Shown piece after piece: positions 39,486 to 49,327 of a DNA stretch of 64,000 nt (position 1 is its first letter; every line of letters begins with the position of its first letter). The stretch spans positions 1 through 64,000 of the forward strand of contig NZ_CADEAG010000009.1 of the NCBI RefSeq assembly GCF_902825155.1. The letters are read 5' to 3'. Source of the DNA: Bartonella taylorii 8TBB (GTDB lineage Bacteria > Pseudomonadota > Alphaproteobacteria > Rhizobiales > Rhizobiaceae). Position numbers and translations under genes: made by a program. The notes under the pieces are model-generated. The model did no database searches. It saw only the letters and a list, made by a program, of their open reading frames with translations, and was not told the DNA's origin.

Positions 39486-40402
39486 AAAGAGTTAGATAAT
39501 GTTTTTTAGAAATAATCAGTTTGTTCAATTTTAGTTTGTATTGGTATTTAATAAATATCGAATGTAAAATATTTTTTCATAATTTTTTCATAAGTTCCAT
39601 CCAGACGGATCTCTTTTATCGCTTCATTAAATTTATCTTTAAGCTCATTATTATTTTGACGTAGTGCGATTGCAATAGGAAAATTTGTTCCTTCCAAGGT
39701 TCCTAAAAGTTGGCAACACTCTTTTCCTTCATTGTTGAGCCAGTTTAATGCTTGCAGTTTATCAATGATAACAACATCAAGCCGACGACTTAAAAGATCG
39801 CGATTCACTTCTATTGTTGTCGGGTAGAGCTTAATGTTCACCCCTTCAGGAGCATAATGATCTTCTGCGTATGCAGCTTGTGTTGTATTGGATTGCACAC
39901 CAAGATTTTTACTTTTAAAAGCTTTAGCCGAAATCTCTTTAATTTCTGAATCTTTGCTAACAATTACAGCGAGTGCTGTGTTATAATAGGGATCTGTGAA
40001 GTCAATTTTTTGTAAGCGCTCTTGTGTAGGAGCAAGGGAAGCAATGATCGCGTCGTATTTTTTTGCAAGAAGACCGGGAATCATTCCCTCTAAATCTTGA
40101 GTGGTGATAGTACACTCTACATTCATTTTTTTACAAAGTGCATAAGATATATCAATATCAAAACCTTTGAGCTCATTATTTGAGTCAATATAACTAAATG
40201 GAGGGTAGGTACCTTCACTCGCAATTTTCAGCGTTTGGGCATTGGTAAATTGGGAGAAAAATGTCGCGCTTATTATAAGAGTGACTGCTAATAATTTCAT
40301 TATGTTCTCCTGTTGAATAAGCGGGAAAATATGATGCGCATATGTGAGGTCGTCATGTATTGTATAATCTGGAAGCTCTTTTGAGAGCAATATAAAAATT
40401 CA
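39441..40402 (-). repeat. Tandem duplication, copy A (downstream in the operon)
   Basis: This segment holds the start of the first permease, the spacer, the binding-protein gene at 39548-40300 and about 100 bases of its upstream region. It aligns throughout with copy B at 40511-41456. The spacers share the run TTTTTTAGAAATAA and TATTTAATAAATATCGAATG at the gene end, and both upstream sides share TATGTTCTCCT and ATAAGC. The unit is about 950 bases. Confidence 0.85.
39548..40300 (-). CDS. Polar amino-acid ABC transporter, substrate-binding protein (copy A)
   Basis: A 250-residue periplasmic binding protein of the bacterial SBP_bac_3 family. A signal peptide ends at residue 21 (FTNA/QT). The ligand-pocket stretch SEGTYPPFSY lies at residues 28-37, followed by KGFDIDISYALCKKMN and the lobe-2 motif SNTTQAAYAEDHY. 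The start is ATG 40300 with AGGAGAACATA just before it; the open frame runs 90 bases further but the paralogue and signal peptide fix this start. It differs from copy B at about 21 positions, three of them adjacent in the pocket stretch. It probably binds a polar amino acid, not identifiable here. Confidence 0.93.
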   Translation of the reverse strand: MKLLAVTLIISATFFSQFTNAQTLKIASEGTYPPFSYIDSNNELKGFDIDISYALCKKMNVECTITTQDLEGMIPGLLAKKYDAIIASLAPTQERLQKIDFTDPYYNTALAVIVSKDSEIKEISAKAFKSKNLGVQSNTTQAAYAEDHYAPEGVNIKLYPTTIEVNRDLLSRRLDVVIIDKLQALNWLNNEGKECCQLLGTLEGTNFPIAIALRQNNNELKDKFNEAIKEIRLDGTYEKIMKKYFTFDIY

Positions 40403-40510
40403 CTGGTGTCCCATGTTGTTATCATTATGATAGACATCATGATCAAAAAACATTTTAGCTTTGAAAAAAAACTATCCAATTAAATATAAAAGTGCGAATT
40501 TTCTCGTAAG

Positions 40511-40560
40511 AAATGACAAAAACGCTAGATTTTCAATTATTCCCATGCTTCTTGAAAAGA
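40511..40560 (-). pseudogene. Stub of the first permease gene left by duplication
   Basis: This stretch aligns without gaps to 39441-39490, the first 15 codons of the first permease and its start region. Identity is 24 of 30 bases over the coding end, with lower match at 40541-40550. It lies just after the upstream binding-protein gene, where a permease start would have been before the duplication. It has no coding capacity now. Confidence 0.65.
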
Positions 40561-40616
40561 GTTAAATAACATTTTTTAGAAATAAAAGTGTTTTTAATTT
40601 CAATACATATTGATAT

Positions 40617-41369
40617 TTAATAAATATCGAATGAAAAATATTTTTTCATAATTTTTTCATAAGTTCCATCCAAGTGGATTTCTCTTATCGCTTCATTAAA
40701 CTTATCTTTAAGCTCATTGTTATTTTGACGCAGTGCGATTGCAATAGGAAAATTTGTTTCTTCCAAAATCCCTAGAAGTTGACAGCAATCTTTTCCTTCA
40801 TTGCTGAGCCAGTCTAATGCCTTTAGTTTATCAAAGATAACTAGATCAAGCCGACGACTTAAAAGATCACGATTCACTTCTATCGTTGTAGGATAGAGTT
40901 TAATGTTCACCCCTTCAGGAGCATAATGATCTTCTGCATATGCAGCTTGTGTTGTATTAGATTGCACACCAAGATTTTTACCTTTAAAGGCTTTAGCCGA
41001 GATCTCTTTAATTTCTGAATCTTTGGTGACAATTACAGCGAGTGCTGTATTATAATAAGGATCTGTGAAGTCAATTTTTTGTAAGCGCTCTTGTGTAGGA
41101 GCAATGGACGAAATGATCGCGTCGTATTTTTTTGCAAGAAGACCGGGAATCATTCCCTCAAAGTCTTGAGTGATGAGAGTACATTCGACATTCATTTTTT
41201 TACAAAGTGCATAAGATATATCAATATCAAAACCTTTGAGTTCATTATTTGAGTCAATATAACTAAAAGGGGGATAGGAAGCATCACTTGCAATTTTCAG
41301 CGTTTGGGCATTGGTAAATTGGGAGAAAAATGTCGCGCTTATTATAAGAGTGACTGCTAATAATTTCAT
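40617..41369 (-). CDS. Polar amino-acid ABC transporter, substrate-binding protein (copy B)
   Basis: A 250-residue paralogue of copy A, about 92% identical, with an identical 21-residue signal peptide. The pocket stretch is SDASYPPFSY, the commoner form in polar amino-acid binding proteins, against SEGTYPPFSY in copy A. Other changes cluster at residues 72-79 (CTLITQDF against CTITTQDL) and in lobe 2 (LDLVIFDKLKALDWLSNEGKDCC). It is the first gene of the operon. AGGAGAACATA precedes the ATG. Whether the two proteins bind different ligands is open. Confidence 0.93.
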   Translation of the reverse strand: MKLLAVTLIISATFFSQFTNAQTLKIASDASYPPFSYIDSNNELKGFDIDISYALCKKMNVECTLITQDFEGMIPGLLAKKYDAIISSIAPTQERLQKIDFTDPYYNTALAVIVTKDSEIKEISAKAFKGKNLGVQSNTTQAAYAEDHYAPEGVNIKLYPTTIEVNRDLLSRRLDLVIFDKLKALDWLSNEGKDCCQLLGILEETNFPIAIALRQNNNELKDKFNEAIREIHLDGTYEKIMKKYFSFDIY

Positions 41370-41548
41370 TATGTTCTCCTCTTGAATAAGCTAGAAAATA
41401 TGAGACCGTCACGTATTTTATAATCTGTAAGCTCTTCTGGAGCAATGCAAAAATTTATGAGTATTCATTTTGCTTAGGAAAGTTTTAAGAGGGTGTTTCA
41501 TTCTTTTCCTCACCTGCTGAAGAGAAGAAGTATTTGGTGTATAGTTAT

Positions 41549-41587
41549 AAAAAGCATTTTGTAATTACTCTTTGGTAATGCTTTTTT
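41549..41587. terminator. Terminator-like hairpin downstream of gltA
   Basis: AAAAGCATT (41550-41558) and AATGCTTTT (41577-41585) form a 9-bp stem with T runs on both strands, so it could work in either direction. It may back up the terminator nearer gltA or end transcripts crossing from the plus strand. Confidence 0.45.
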
Positions 41588-41882
41588 AGGGACAGAGAAA
41601 AAAGTTCTTAACATTGCTGAGTTTAGTATGTGATAGGGCTTCTGGTAGAGAGACGATGGGGAATAAACCTAATTGGGTGGAATGCGGCTCAAAAGTTAAT
41701 TTTTTATCTCTTTTTGGCAAAGTATTTTTCTGATCTAAGAAAGAGCGTTTTGGATTCTATTGATTTATTAAGAAAAAGCCATCAAAAAACGTTTTTTACA
41801 GCTTTTATGATAGTATTATACCTGTAGAAAGATTTCCAAAATCGAGGTACAATACTCTTTAAATTGTACTCTTGATTATTCA

Positions 41883-41914
41883 CAATAAAGCTTCAATCCA
41901 TTGAAGCTTTATTG
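41883..41914. terminator. Perfect 15-bp inverted repeat after gltA
   Basis: CAATAAAGCTTCAAT (41883-41897) and ATTGAAGCTTTATTG (41900-41914) are exact complements with a 2-base centre. It lies 20 bases beyond the gltA stop on the minus strand. A strong hairpin directly after the stop suits termination or 3'-end protection of gltA mRNA, although the T run is short. Confidence 0.6.
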
Positions 41915-41933
41915 ATTGTTTGTTTTCTTTTCT

Positions 41934-43229
41934 TTAATTTGTACGTTTATCTATAGGAACATATTCACGCATGGCGTAGCCTGTATAGAGTTGGCGAGGC
42001 CGACCAATCTTTTGTGCAGGATCCTCAATCATTTCTTTCCATTGTGCAACCCAACCGACACTGCGCGCTAATGCAAAAAGAACAGTAAACATTTCGGTTG
42101 GGAATCCTAGGGCTTTTAATGTAATGCCAGAATAGAAATCGACATTTGGATAAAGCTTTTTCTCAACAAAATACTCATCATTTAGAGCGATTTTCTCAAG
42201 TTCCATAGCGATATCAAGAAGTGGATCGTCTTGAATATTGAGTTCTTTTAAAACCTCATGGCAGGTTTTTTGCATGATTTTTGCACGTGGATCATAATTT
42301 TTATAGACTCTGTGACCAAATCCCATAAGGCGGAAAGGATCACTTTTATCTTTTGCACGTGCAATGAATTCAGGGATTCTCTCAACGGAACCTATTTCTT
42401 GTAGCATCTTTAAGCATGCTTCATTAGCTCCACCATGCGCTGGTCCCCAAAGGCACGCAACACCTGCTGCGATACATGCAAACGGATTAGCACCTGATGA
42501 TCCAGCAAGGCGTACAGTGGATGTAGAAGCATTTTGTTCATGATCTGCATGCAGGATAAAGATTCGATCCATTGCCCGAGTGAGAACGGAATTGATTTTG
42601 TATTCTTCACAAGGAACGCAAAAGCACATACGGAGAAAATTTGCAGCGTAACTAAGATCATTGCGTGGATAAACAAAGGCTTGCCCTATACTATATTTAT
42701 AAGCCATCGCAGCAAGAGTTGGAACTTTTGAGATAAGGCGAACAGAAGCAATCATTCTTTGTTGTGGGTCTGTAATATCAATAGAGTCGTGATAGAATGC
42801 AGACATAGCTCCAAGGCATGCAACCATAACGGCCATAGGATGTGAGTCACGACGAAATCCATGAAAAAACCGTGCGAACTGCTCATGTACCATCGTGTGC
42901 TGCATAATACAACGGTCAAAGTCATGTTTTTCTTGCTTTGTTGGAAGTTCACCGTAAAGTAAAAGGTAGCAGCTTTCGAGAAAATCTCCTCTTTCAGCCA
43001 GTTGGTCAATAGGATAACCACGATAAAGCAATATTCCTTTATTACCATCAATGTAAGTGATTTTTGATTCACAAGAAGCAGTTGAGGTAAAGCCAGGATC
43101 ATAAGTAAAGGTGTCTGTTTCTTTATAAAGAGAAGCAATTTCAATGACATCAGGTCCACTCGTGCCTCTACGCACGGGAAATTCTATTTTTTTATCTTTC
43201 ACTGTAATGTACGCTTTATTCTCAGACAT
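41934..43229 (-). CDS. gltA: Citrate synthase
   Basis: A 431-residue type II citrate synthase that condenses acetyl-CoA and oxaloacetate at the entry to the TCA cycle. Catalytic stretches are [37 protein letters not shown] and [16 protein letters not shown], plus a C-terminal aspartate/arginine region ending RPRQLYTGY. The start ATG follows AAAGGAGTATCTA. gltA is the common Bartonella typing gene. It precedes gltX1 in the chromosome on the same strand, with gltX1 265 bases upstream. Confidence 0.97.
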   Translation of the reverse strand: MSENKAYITVKDKKIEFPVRRGTSGPDVIEIASLYKETDTFTYDPGFTSTASCESKITYIDGNKGILLYRGYPIDQLAERGDFLESCYLLLYGELPTKQEKHDFDRCIMQHTMVHEQFARFFHGFRRDSHPMAVMVACLGAMSAFYHDSIDITDPQQRMIASVRLISKVPTLAAMAYKYSIGQAFVYPRNDLSYAANFLRMCFCVPCEEYKINSVLTRAMDRIFILHADHEQNASTSTVRLAGSSGANPFACIAAGVACLWGPAHGGANEACLKMLQEIGSVERIPEFIARAKDKSDPFRLMGFGHRVYKNYDPRAKIMQKTCHEVLKELNIQDDPLLDIAMELEKIALNDEYFVEKKLYPNVDFYSGITLKALGFPTEMFTVLFALARSVGWVAQWKEMIEDPAQKIGRPRQLYTGYAMREYVPIDKRTN

Positions 43230-43494
43230 TAGATACTCCTTTCAGATCCTTCGCTCCTAAAAATCAAGATGCTACCTCCTCAGATAGGAAGACATGTGAT
43301 CGAAGTTTCTCCTACCTATATTGAAGGGTAGATTTACCCTAAAAGTTGACACATGCAATCTAAAAATATTTTTTATTTGCAATTTTACCAACTCAAATAT
43401 GTAATTTCACGATCTAAGAAAAAAGATAGCTTTCAGTTTGTGCGGAAACATTTATAGATGACACCTATTGAGCTGATAAATTATAGGTATATTG

Positions 43495-44922
43495 TTAATA
43501 TGTCGTTGTCATAAGTTGGTCATTGATGCGGTTAAGAGCTTCATCCTGTCCTAATAAAACAAGGAGATCAAAAACTCCCAGTGATGTTGCACGGCCTGTG
43601 AGAGCTGCGCGAAGAGGTTGGGCAACAGCCCCAAGTTTGAGATTTTGTTTTTCTGTATAATATCGAAGAGTTTCATCCAAGCTTTTTACATCCCAATGGG
43701 AGCATGTTTTCAGGGCAAGATAAATACCTTCTAAGATGGCTAGCCCATTTTTGTCTAAGAGTGTTTGTGCTTTTTCATCGAGAAGTAACGGCCGTTGCGT
43801 AAAAATGAAGGAAGCATTGTCAATGAGTTCACACAATGTTTTTGAACGCTCTTTCAAATTTGGTATAGCTTTTAGAAATTGAGCGCGTTGTTGTTCATTA
43901 AGTGTTTCAATTATTTGTAATCCACCTTCAATTTCTGGTAAAATATTAAGAGCGGCATCAAAAAGGTCTTGATCATTGCTCATACGTATATAGTGTCCAT
44001 TAATGGCATCGAGCTTTTTGAGATCAAAGCGCGCTGCACCCTTATTAATATCATCGATATCAAACCAAGAAATCATGTCTTCGATTGATATGATTTCGTC
44101 ATCACCATGACTCCAACCTAGACGGACAAGGTAATTACGCAAAGCAGCAGGAAGGTATCCCATTGTTCGATAAGCATCAACACCTAGTGCGCCATGCCGC
44201 TTTGAGAGTTTTGCGCCATTTTCACCATGTATAAGTGGAATATGTGCCATAACAGGAATATCCCATCCCATTGCATTAAAAATGATTGTTTGGCGAGCTG
44301 CATTTGTGAGATGATCATCACCACGTATGATATGTGTTATCCCCATATCATGATCATCAACGACGACGGCATGCATATAGGTGGGCGAACCATCGGAACG
44401 CAAAATAATAAAGTCATCGAGATCTTTATTGGGAAAGCGAACATCACCTTGAACGCGGTCGTGCACAATTGTTTCGCCATGTTGGGGTGCTTTGATGCGA
44501 ATAACAGGTTTAATATCTTTGGGAGCTTCAGAAATATCACGGTCTCGCCAACGTCCATCATAACGTGGTGGTCGACCTTCTACGCGGGCATTTTCACGCA
44601 TTTCAGCCAATTCGTCAGGAGAAGCATAACAATAATAAGCTTTGCCATCTTTTACTAATTGTTCAGCGACTTGTCGATGACGTTCTGCTCGTTCGAATTG
44701 TGAAATAGGAGTACCATCGTAGCTGAGTCCCATCCAGTGTAAGCCATCTATAATGGCTTTTACAGCTGCTTCTGTTGAACGCTCTCGATCTGTATCTTCA
44801 ATCCGTAGAAGCATTTTCCCACCAGTATGTTTTGCATAAAGCCAATTAAAGAGGGCCGTACGGGCACCCCCAATATGAAGGAATCCTGTTGGTGAGGGAG
44901 CAAAACGGGTAATAACGGACAC
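43495..44922 (-). CDS. gltX1: Glutamate-tRNA ligase (first copy)
   Basis: A 475-residue class I synthetase. The HIGH-type motif is HIGG at residues 16-19 ([21 protein letters not shown]). The KMSKS-type motif is KLSKRHG near residue 240, of standard form. The start is GTG 44922 behind AAAGGAAGATATCC. It charges tRNA-Glu and, in organisms without GlnRS, may also charge tRNA-Gln for later amidation by GatCAB. A second, diverged copy lies at 53967-55349. It is divergent from comEC. Confidence 0.95.
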   Translation of the reverse strand: MSVITRFAPSPTGFLHIGGARTALFNWLYAKHTGGKMLLRIEDTDRERSTEAAVKAIIDGLHWMGLSYDGTPISQFERAERHRQVAEQLVKDGKAYYCYASPDELAEMRENARVEGRPPRYDGRWRDRDISEAPKDIKPVIRIKAPQHGETIVHDRVQGDVRFPNKDLDDFIILRSDGSPTYMHAVVVDDHDMGITHIIRGDDHLTNAARQTIIFNAMGWDIPVMAHIPLIHGENGAKLSKRHGALGVDAYRTMGYLPAALRNYLVRLGWSHGDDEIISIEDMISWFDIDDINKGAARFDLKKLDAINGHYIRMSNDQDLFDAALNILPEIEGGLQIIETLNEQQRAQFLKAIPNLKERSKTLCELIDNASFIFTQRPLLLDEKAQTLLDKNGLAILEGIYLALKTCSHWDVKSLDETLRYYTEKQNLKLGAVAQPLRAALTGRATSLGVFDLLVLLGQDEALNRINDQLMTTTY

Positions 44923-45035
44923 GGATATCTTCCTTTAAATTAAGATGTTACTTATGGAATTTTATGGAAGGGGTATGTTAGCATAGATGATAAGGTGTGC
45001 AAGAGCCGCATTATAAGTAAAGTGGGGATTTGCGG

Positions 45036-47339
45036 ATGTTTAATCAAAATAAAGTTAAGGATGCTTTATCCATAAGCGGTGTAACAGAAAGAAAAAAATC
45101 GAGTCCGATAGAGCAGGATGCTTTTTCTACGCATTATGATACAAATAACAACAAGTGTACCGGGAAAAAGCTTTTTTTATTTACACCTTTAAAAGAAGCA
45201 ATAACTTTTTTCTGGAAATGGTTGGTAGATTGCATAAACAAAGAAATCTCTTTTGGAATTCTTTTTTCATTGATTTTAATCTTTTTTTCCATAGGCATCA
45301 TTTATTATTTTAGTGTGGAGAGAGAGCCAAGTTGGAGACAATTTGGTGTGTTGGTTAGCATCTTTCTTGGAATACTCTACATTTCACGTTTTTATCGGAA
45401 AGTATGGATTACCACGGGATTTCTGTTTTGTATTGTATTGGGTGCTTTGGCTGCAAAAATAGAAACGTGGCGTGTATCTACAACAATGTTGAGTGGAGAC
45501 ATTGTTACCACATTAACAGGAAGGATTGTTTCTATTGATTCAAGGCAAAAAGGGGGATTTCGTTTAGTTCTAGATGTTTTGAGTACACAAAAGCCAATAT
45601 TACACCATCCTCCTCATTGTATTCGTTTGTCAGCAAGGTATTTACCCTATGGGTTAGCAATTGGTGATGTCCTATATGGGAAAGTCAAGATTCGTGCGTT
45701 ATCTGGGCCAGTACGTCCAGGAGGTTACGATTTTAGTTTCCATAATTATTTTAAAGGAATTGGTGCTCAGGGAGTTTACTTAGGAAAACCAATAAAAATA
45801 TCAGTTTTACAGTCGGATAAAATATTAACTATAGTCCAACAGAAAATTGAAAATTTACGGACAAACATGACACAGAGAATCCGTATGGCGATTGACCAAG
45901 AAAAAGGGAGTGTTGCGGCTGCTCTTATAACGGGACAGCGGGGTGGTATTTCAAATGATACAAATGAAGCATTGCGTGCGGTTGGATTAGCGCACATTTT
46001 ATCAATATCAGGTTTGCATATGGCTTTGTTGAGTGGCATAGTTCTTGTGTGTATTCGCAGTTTTTTAGCACTTTCCCCAGTTTTTTCATCCTATTATTCT
46101 TCTAAAAAATTCGCTGCCATTGCGGCACTAGTGATGACAGCTTTTTATTTGATACTCTCTGGCGCCGCTGTATCAGCGCAGAGAAGCTTTGTGATGATTG
46201 CTGTTATGTTGATTGCCGTATTGTGTAATCGTTCTGCTGTAACAATACGTAATTTTGCTATTGCAGGTTTGATAACCCTTGCTGTTACGCCGCATGAAAT
46301 ATTAGGTCCAAGCTTTCAAATGTCTTTTTCTGCAACGGCAGCTTTAATTGCGTCTTTTGATTGGTGGAGCGGGAGTTCACTTTTTCGTAAAAGGAAAACA
46401 ACACCATCTTACGTTGGAGGTGGAATGATTCGTTTTGTACTCTTAACGATACTTTCAACATGTGCATCTTCATTTGTGGCGGGCGCTGCCAGTGGAATTT
46501 ATGCTGCTTATCATTTTTCCAATATTGCAATTCTTAGCATTATCAGTAATGCGTTAGCTCTGCCAATAGTATCAATGCTCATTATACCTTTTGGATTAAT
46601 CGCAGTCCTTGCAATGTTTTGGGGGCTTGAATGGTTACCGCTTCAAATTATGGGTTTTGGTGTTGGTCTTGTGATAAAAATTGCTTACGCTATAAAAGCC
46701 ATTTCTCCTGATTTGAATCCTGGATTTATGCCGTTATCTGCGTTGGTTCTATTGAGTATAGGTTTGGTTGGGCTAATTTTTTTTAAAACATCCATCAGGT
46801 ATTTTTTTTGTCTTGTTATCTTGGCTGGTATTTATGTTTGCTTAGTGCATTCACCTATACAACTTATTATAGCAGATAATATGAGACTCGTGGGGATTGT
46901 TAATGAAAAGAAATTATATATTGATCGTTACCATATTTCTAAATTCACGACTTCTATATGGGAAAAATCATTTCGTGTGAATGAGATGATAAAACCAACG
47001 AAATATGGTCCTTCATTTCATGAGCAGTTCGTTTGTGATAATCATGTTTGTGCGTCCTTATTAGAAAATGGATTAAGAGTGATTGTCTTGCATGGAGAAA
47101 CAGATCAATGCATAGAGGCAGACATCATGATTAAGACATTTGCAATGAGCAATCAAACATGCAACAAGAAGACAAAAATAATATTTACTCCCCAACAATT
47201 GTTATCACGAGGGAGTGTTATGATGACAAAAAGTGGTGATATTATTTGGTCTTCTATGGGGTTTTATAGACCGTGGAATATACACAGGCAACATTCACAA
47301 GAACTGTATAACTTATCGCATTCTCGATCCTTTTTATGA
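45036..47339 (+). CDS. comEC: ComEC/Rec2 family competence protein
   Basis: A 767-residue polytopic membrane protein. A soluble N-terminal part of about 60 residues precedes membrane spans from residue 65. A DUF4131-like region carries GRIVSIDSRQKGGFRLVLDVL, and the competence domain begins at ALITGQRGGISNDTNEALRAVGLAHILSISGLHMALLSG, the family signature with the conserved histidines. ComEC forms the inner-membrane channel for single-stranded DNA in transformation. The C-terminal metallo-beta-lactamase part found in long ComEC proteins is absent or only residual. The start is ATG 45036. It lies next to gltX1, as in other Rhizobiales. Confidence 0.9.
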   Translation: MFNQNKVKDALSISGVTERKKSSPIEQDAFSTHYDTNNNKCTGKKLFLFTPLKEAITFFWKWLVDCINKEISFGILFSLILIFFSIGIIYYFSVEREPSWRQFGVLVSIFLGILYISRFYRKVWITTGFLFCIVLGALAAKIETWRVSTTMLSGDIVTTLTGRIVSIDSRQKGGFRLVLDVLSTQKPILHHPPHCIRLSARYLPYGLAIGDVLYGKVKIRALSGPVRPGGYDFSFHNYFKGIGAQGVYLGKPIKISVLQSDKILTIVQQKIENLRTNMTQRIRMAIDQEKGSVAAALITGQRGGISNDTNEALRAVGLAHILSISGLHMALLSGIVLVCIRSFLALSPVFSSYYSSKKFAAIAALVMTAFYLILSGAAVSAQRSFVMIAVMLIAVLCNRSAVTIRNFAIAGLITLAVTPHEILGPSFQMSFSATAALIASFDWWSGSSLFRKRKTTPSYVGGGMIRFVLLTILSTCASSFVAGAASGIYAAYHFSNIAILSIISNALALPIVSMLIIPFGLIAVLAMFWGLEWLPLQIMGFGVGLVIKIAYAIKAISPDLNPGFMPLSALVLLSIGLVGLIFFKTSIRYFFCLVILAGIYVCLVHSPIQLIIADNMRLVGIVNEKKLYIDRYHISKFTTSIWEKSFRVNEMIKPTKYGPSFHEQFVCDNHVCASLLENGLRVIVLHGETDQCIEADIMIKTFAMSNQTCNKKTKIIFTPQQLLSRGSVMMTKSGDIIWSSMGFYRPWNIHRQHSQELYNLSHSRSFL

Positions 47340-47748
47340 CAGAGAAACAACAAAACAGGAAATTATAGGAACATTTTTCCAATTATGCTTTGTTATGTTT
47401 CTGTGACGAGGTTATCAATTCCGCTAGATCTGCATAAATTGTTTATAGTTTTTCAAAACAGACGATTTGTTGATATCCTGAACAATTTATAATTTTGTAG
47501 AGGCCTTTTATGGATGCACCTCATTGATAGTGAAAGAGAAGCTAAAAATGCTTATTTGATATGGAAAATGTCAATGAATTTTATAAAGAGATAAAATTGT
47601 TAATTATTCTATTTTATGATTATCATATATTCTTATAATCATTAACATTTCTTCAATCAAAAAGATGACGAATAAATTTATGGCAGATTAAGGCAATAGA
47701 TTCATTTTTGTTATCGATCACACTGGTTGGTAAAAGGTAAAGTAATTC
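47340..47748. other. Spacer between comEC and rpiA
   Basis: About 410 bases, AT-rich, with no open frame carrying a ribosome-binding site. From memory, several Rhizobiales place lexA after comEC; I could not find any LexA-like translation here in either direction. The last 60 bases should hold the rpiA promoter. Confidence 0.45.
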
Positions 47749-48489
47749 ATGAATGTTCAGCAGTTAAAAAAAGTGGCGGCTATTAAAGCGCTTGAATTTG
47801 TTGAAGATGGTATGCGGCTTGGTATCGGAACTGGTTCGACAGTAAATGAATTTATTCGCCTTCTAGGTGAGCGTGTTGGAGATGGTCTTCGTGTAACTGG
47901 TGTTGCTACCTCACAATATTCTGAGCAACTCTGTCGTAAATTTGGGGTGCCTATCAGTACTTTAGAACAGATACCTGAACTAGATCTTGATATCGATGGG
48001 GCTGATGAAATTGGTCCAGAGATGACTCTCATTAAAGGGGGAGGGGGGGCACTGTTGCATGAAAAAATTGTAGCATCGGCTTCTCGTGCAATGCTTATTA
48101 TTGCTGATGAAACAAAGATAGTAAAAAGGCTTGGTGCTTTTGCATTACCGATTGAAGTTAATCCGTTTGGTATGCATACTACACGCAGAGCTATCGAAAA
48201 AGTAGCCGATGATTTAGGGCTTTCTGGAGAAATTGCATTACGGATGAATGGAGAAACTCCTTTTGAAACAGATGGTGGACATTTCATTTTTGATGCATTT
48301 TTGGGGTGTATTTTGCAGCCAAAACTATTATCGGATGCACTCCTTGCTATTCCTGGTGTTGTTGAGCATGGTCTTTTTTTGGGATTGGCTTCGCGTGCAA
48401 TTATAGCGATGGCTGATGGACAAATAAAAGTTTTAGAAGCGTTTAATTTTAGAGAAGACAATTTACATGAGGATATGCTAGCACAATAA
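47749..48489 (+). CDS. rpiA: Ribose-5-phosphate isomerase A
   Basis: A 246-residue RpiA, which interconverts ribose 5-phosphate and ribulose 5-phosphate in the pentose phosphate pathway. Signatures are [50 protein letters not shown], and [10 protein letters not shown]. The last 10 or so residues ([11 protein letters not shown]) extend slightly past the usual end. The start ATG follows AAAGGTAAAGTAATTC. A 234-codon open frame on the opposite strand is a codon shadow. Confidence 0.96.
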   Translation: MNVQQLKKVAAIKALEFVEDGMRLGIGTGSTVNEFIRLLGERVGDGLRVTGVATSQYSEQLCRKFGVPISTLEQIPELDLDIDGADEIGPEMTLIKGGGGALLHEKIVASASRAMLIIADETKIVKRLGAFALPIEVNPFGMHTTRRAIEKVADDLGLSGEIALRMNGETPFETDGGHFIFDAFLGCILQPKLLSDALLAIPGVVEHGLFLGLASRAIIAMADGQIKVLEAFNFREDNLHEDMLAQ

Positions 48490-48559
48490 AAAAGGGTATT
48501 GAAAGTTTTGGATAAAATAACGAATTTGGATTATAATTAGTCATCGGGGTAATCATTAA

Positions 48560-49117
48560 ATGAAAACAATATTTTCTTTTCAGCGTTTTGTCGCGTATTG
48601 TGGTGTAGCTGCCGTTTTTGTGGTCAATATTGGGATGGCTTATGCGCAAGGCGTGAGCGAACAGCATTTAGATTCGGCAAGAAAGGCTATCAGCGCTATT
48701 CGTGCAACTGATCAATTTGATAGCTTTTTACCGAATGCGGCACATGATTTTAAAAATGAATTGATCAGCGATGATCCCAATTTGGCAACTTCTATTTCTG
48801 ATATTGTTGATAAACAGGCGCTTGCTTTAGCTAAACGGCGCTCTGATTTAGAAAAAGAGATTGCTCATGTGTATGCAAAATATTTTACTCAAGAAGAACT
48901 TGATGCAATCACGGCATTCTATAGTTCTGATACCGGTAAAAAGTTTTTGACAGAGGTTCCAAATATTGCGCGTGATGCTTATTCTACATTTGATACGTGG
49001 CGTTCTGCTCTTATGCAGGATCTTATAAAAAATGTGAAAAAAGAGATGTCTGAAACACTTCATTTAAATAACTCTGCTACGCCTATGAAATCGGGATCTT
49101 CAGAAAATCACAAATAG
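48560..49117 (+). CDS. Exported DUF2059 family protein
   Basis: A 185-residue protein with a signal peptide ending near residue 29 (GMAYAQ). The mature part is helical. FTQEELDAITAFYSSDTGKKFLTEVP is the DUF2059 core motif, found in periplasmic proteins of unknown function across proteobacteria. The C-terminal 20 residues are polar and low in complexity. The start ATG follows a weak ribosome-binding site. It lies 70 bases after rpiA on the same strand and ends before a terminator, so rpiA and this gene may form a unit. Confidence 0.85.
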   Translation: MKTIFSFQRFVAYCGVAAVFVVNIGMAYAQGVSEQHLDSARKAISAIRATDQFDSFLPNAAHDFKNELISDDPNLATSISDIVDKQALALAKRRSDLEKEIAHVYAKYFTQEELDAITAFYSSDTGKKFLTEVPNIARDAYSTFDTWRSALMQDLIKNVKKEMSETLHLNNSATPMKSGSSENHK

Positions 49118-49171
49118 TTTGATTGATATCATTATATAAGAGTGTGGGATTCTTTAATTTATTATAAAAAC

Positions 49172-49193
49172 CGGCGGTGTCTCCGCCGTTTTT
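49172..49193 (+). terminator. Rho-independent terminator
   Basis: CGGCGG (49172-49177) and CCGCCG (49183-49188) form a GC-only 6-bp stem with a TGTCT loop, followed by five T residues. It lies 55 bases after the DUF2059 gene and is the clearest terminator in the window. Confidence 0.85.
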
Positions 49194-49327
49194 AATAGAA
49201 ACAGGTCCTTTTAGGATTATTACTTTATAAAAATGCTGCTTGAAAATAAAATTGAAAACAAAAAGGTTTTCATTTGATAATAAACGATCGTAGCTTATTA
49301 TTGTAGATGTATGAGAAGGAATAGTTC

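Larger units (their letters stand above)
40511..41456 (-). repeat. Tandem duplication, copy B (upstream in the operon)
   Basis: Second copy of the roughly 950-base unit described for 39441-40402. It contains the permease stub, a spacer, the binding-protein gene at 40617-41369 and its upstream region. Compared with copy A, about 15 bases are missing upstream of the gene (near 41400-41410). Between the units lies about 110 bases of AT-rich sequence. Confidence 0.85.
41370..41933. other. Spacer between the ABC operon and gltA, rich in stem-loops
   Basis: About 560 bases. The part next to copy B is its promoter side. Three inverted repeats follow: AAAAGCATT/AATGCTTTT (41550-41558/41577-41585), GTACAAT/ATTGTAC (41847-41853/41863-41869) and the 15-bp repeat next to gltA. 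A 65-codon open frame at 41630-41827 has no ribosome-binding site or recognisable domain and is not called. Confidence 0.5.

Noticed and set aside
41630-41827. A 65-codon plus-strand frame between the ABC operon and gltA
   Set aside because: There is no ribosome-binding site or recognisable domain, and it sits in a hairpin-rich spacer. It is not called a gene.
47757-48461. A 234-codon open frame on the minus strand over rpiA
   Set aside because: It is fully antisense to a well-supported gene, has Ser/Pro/Ile-rich low-information sequence and no ribosome-binding site. It is a codon shadow.
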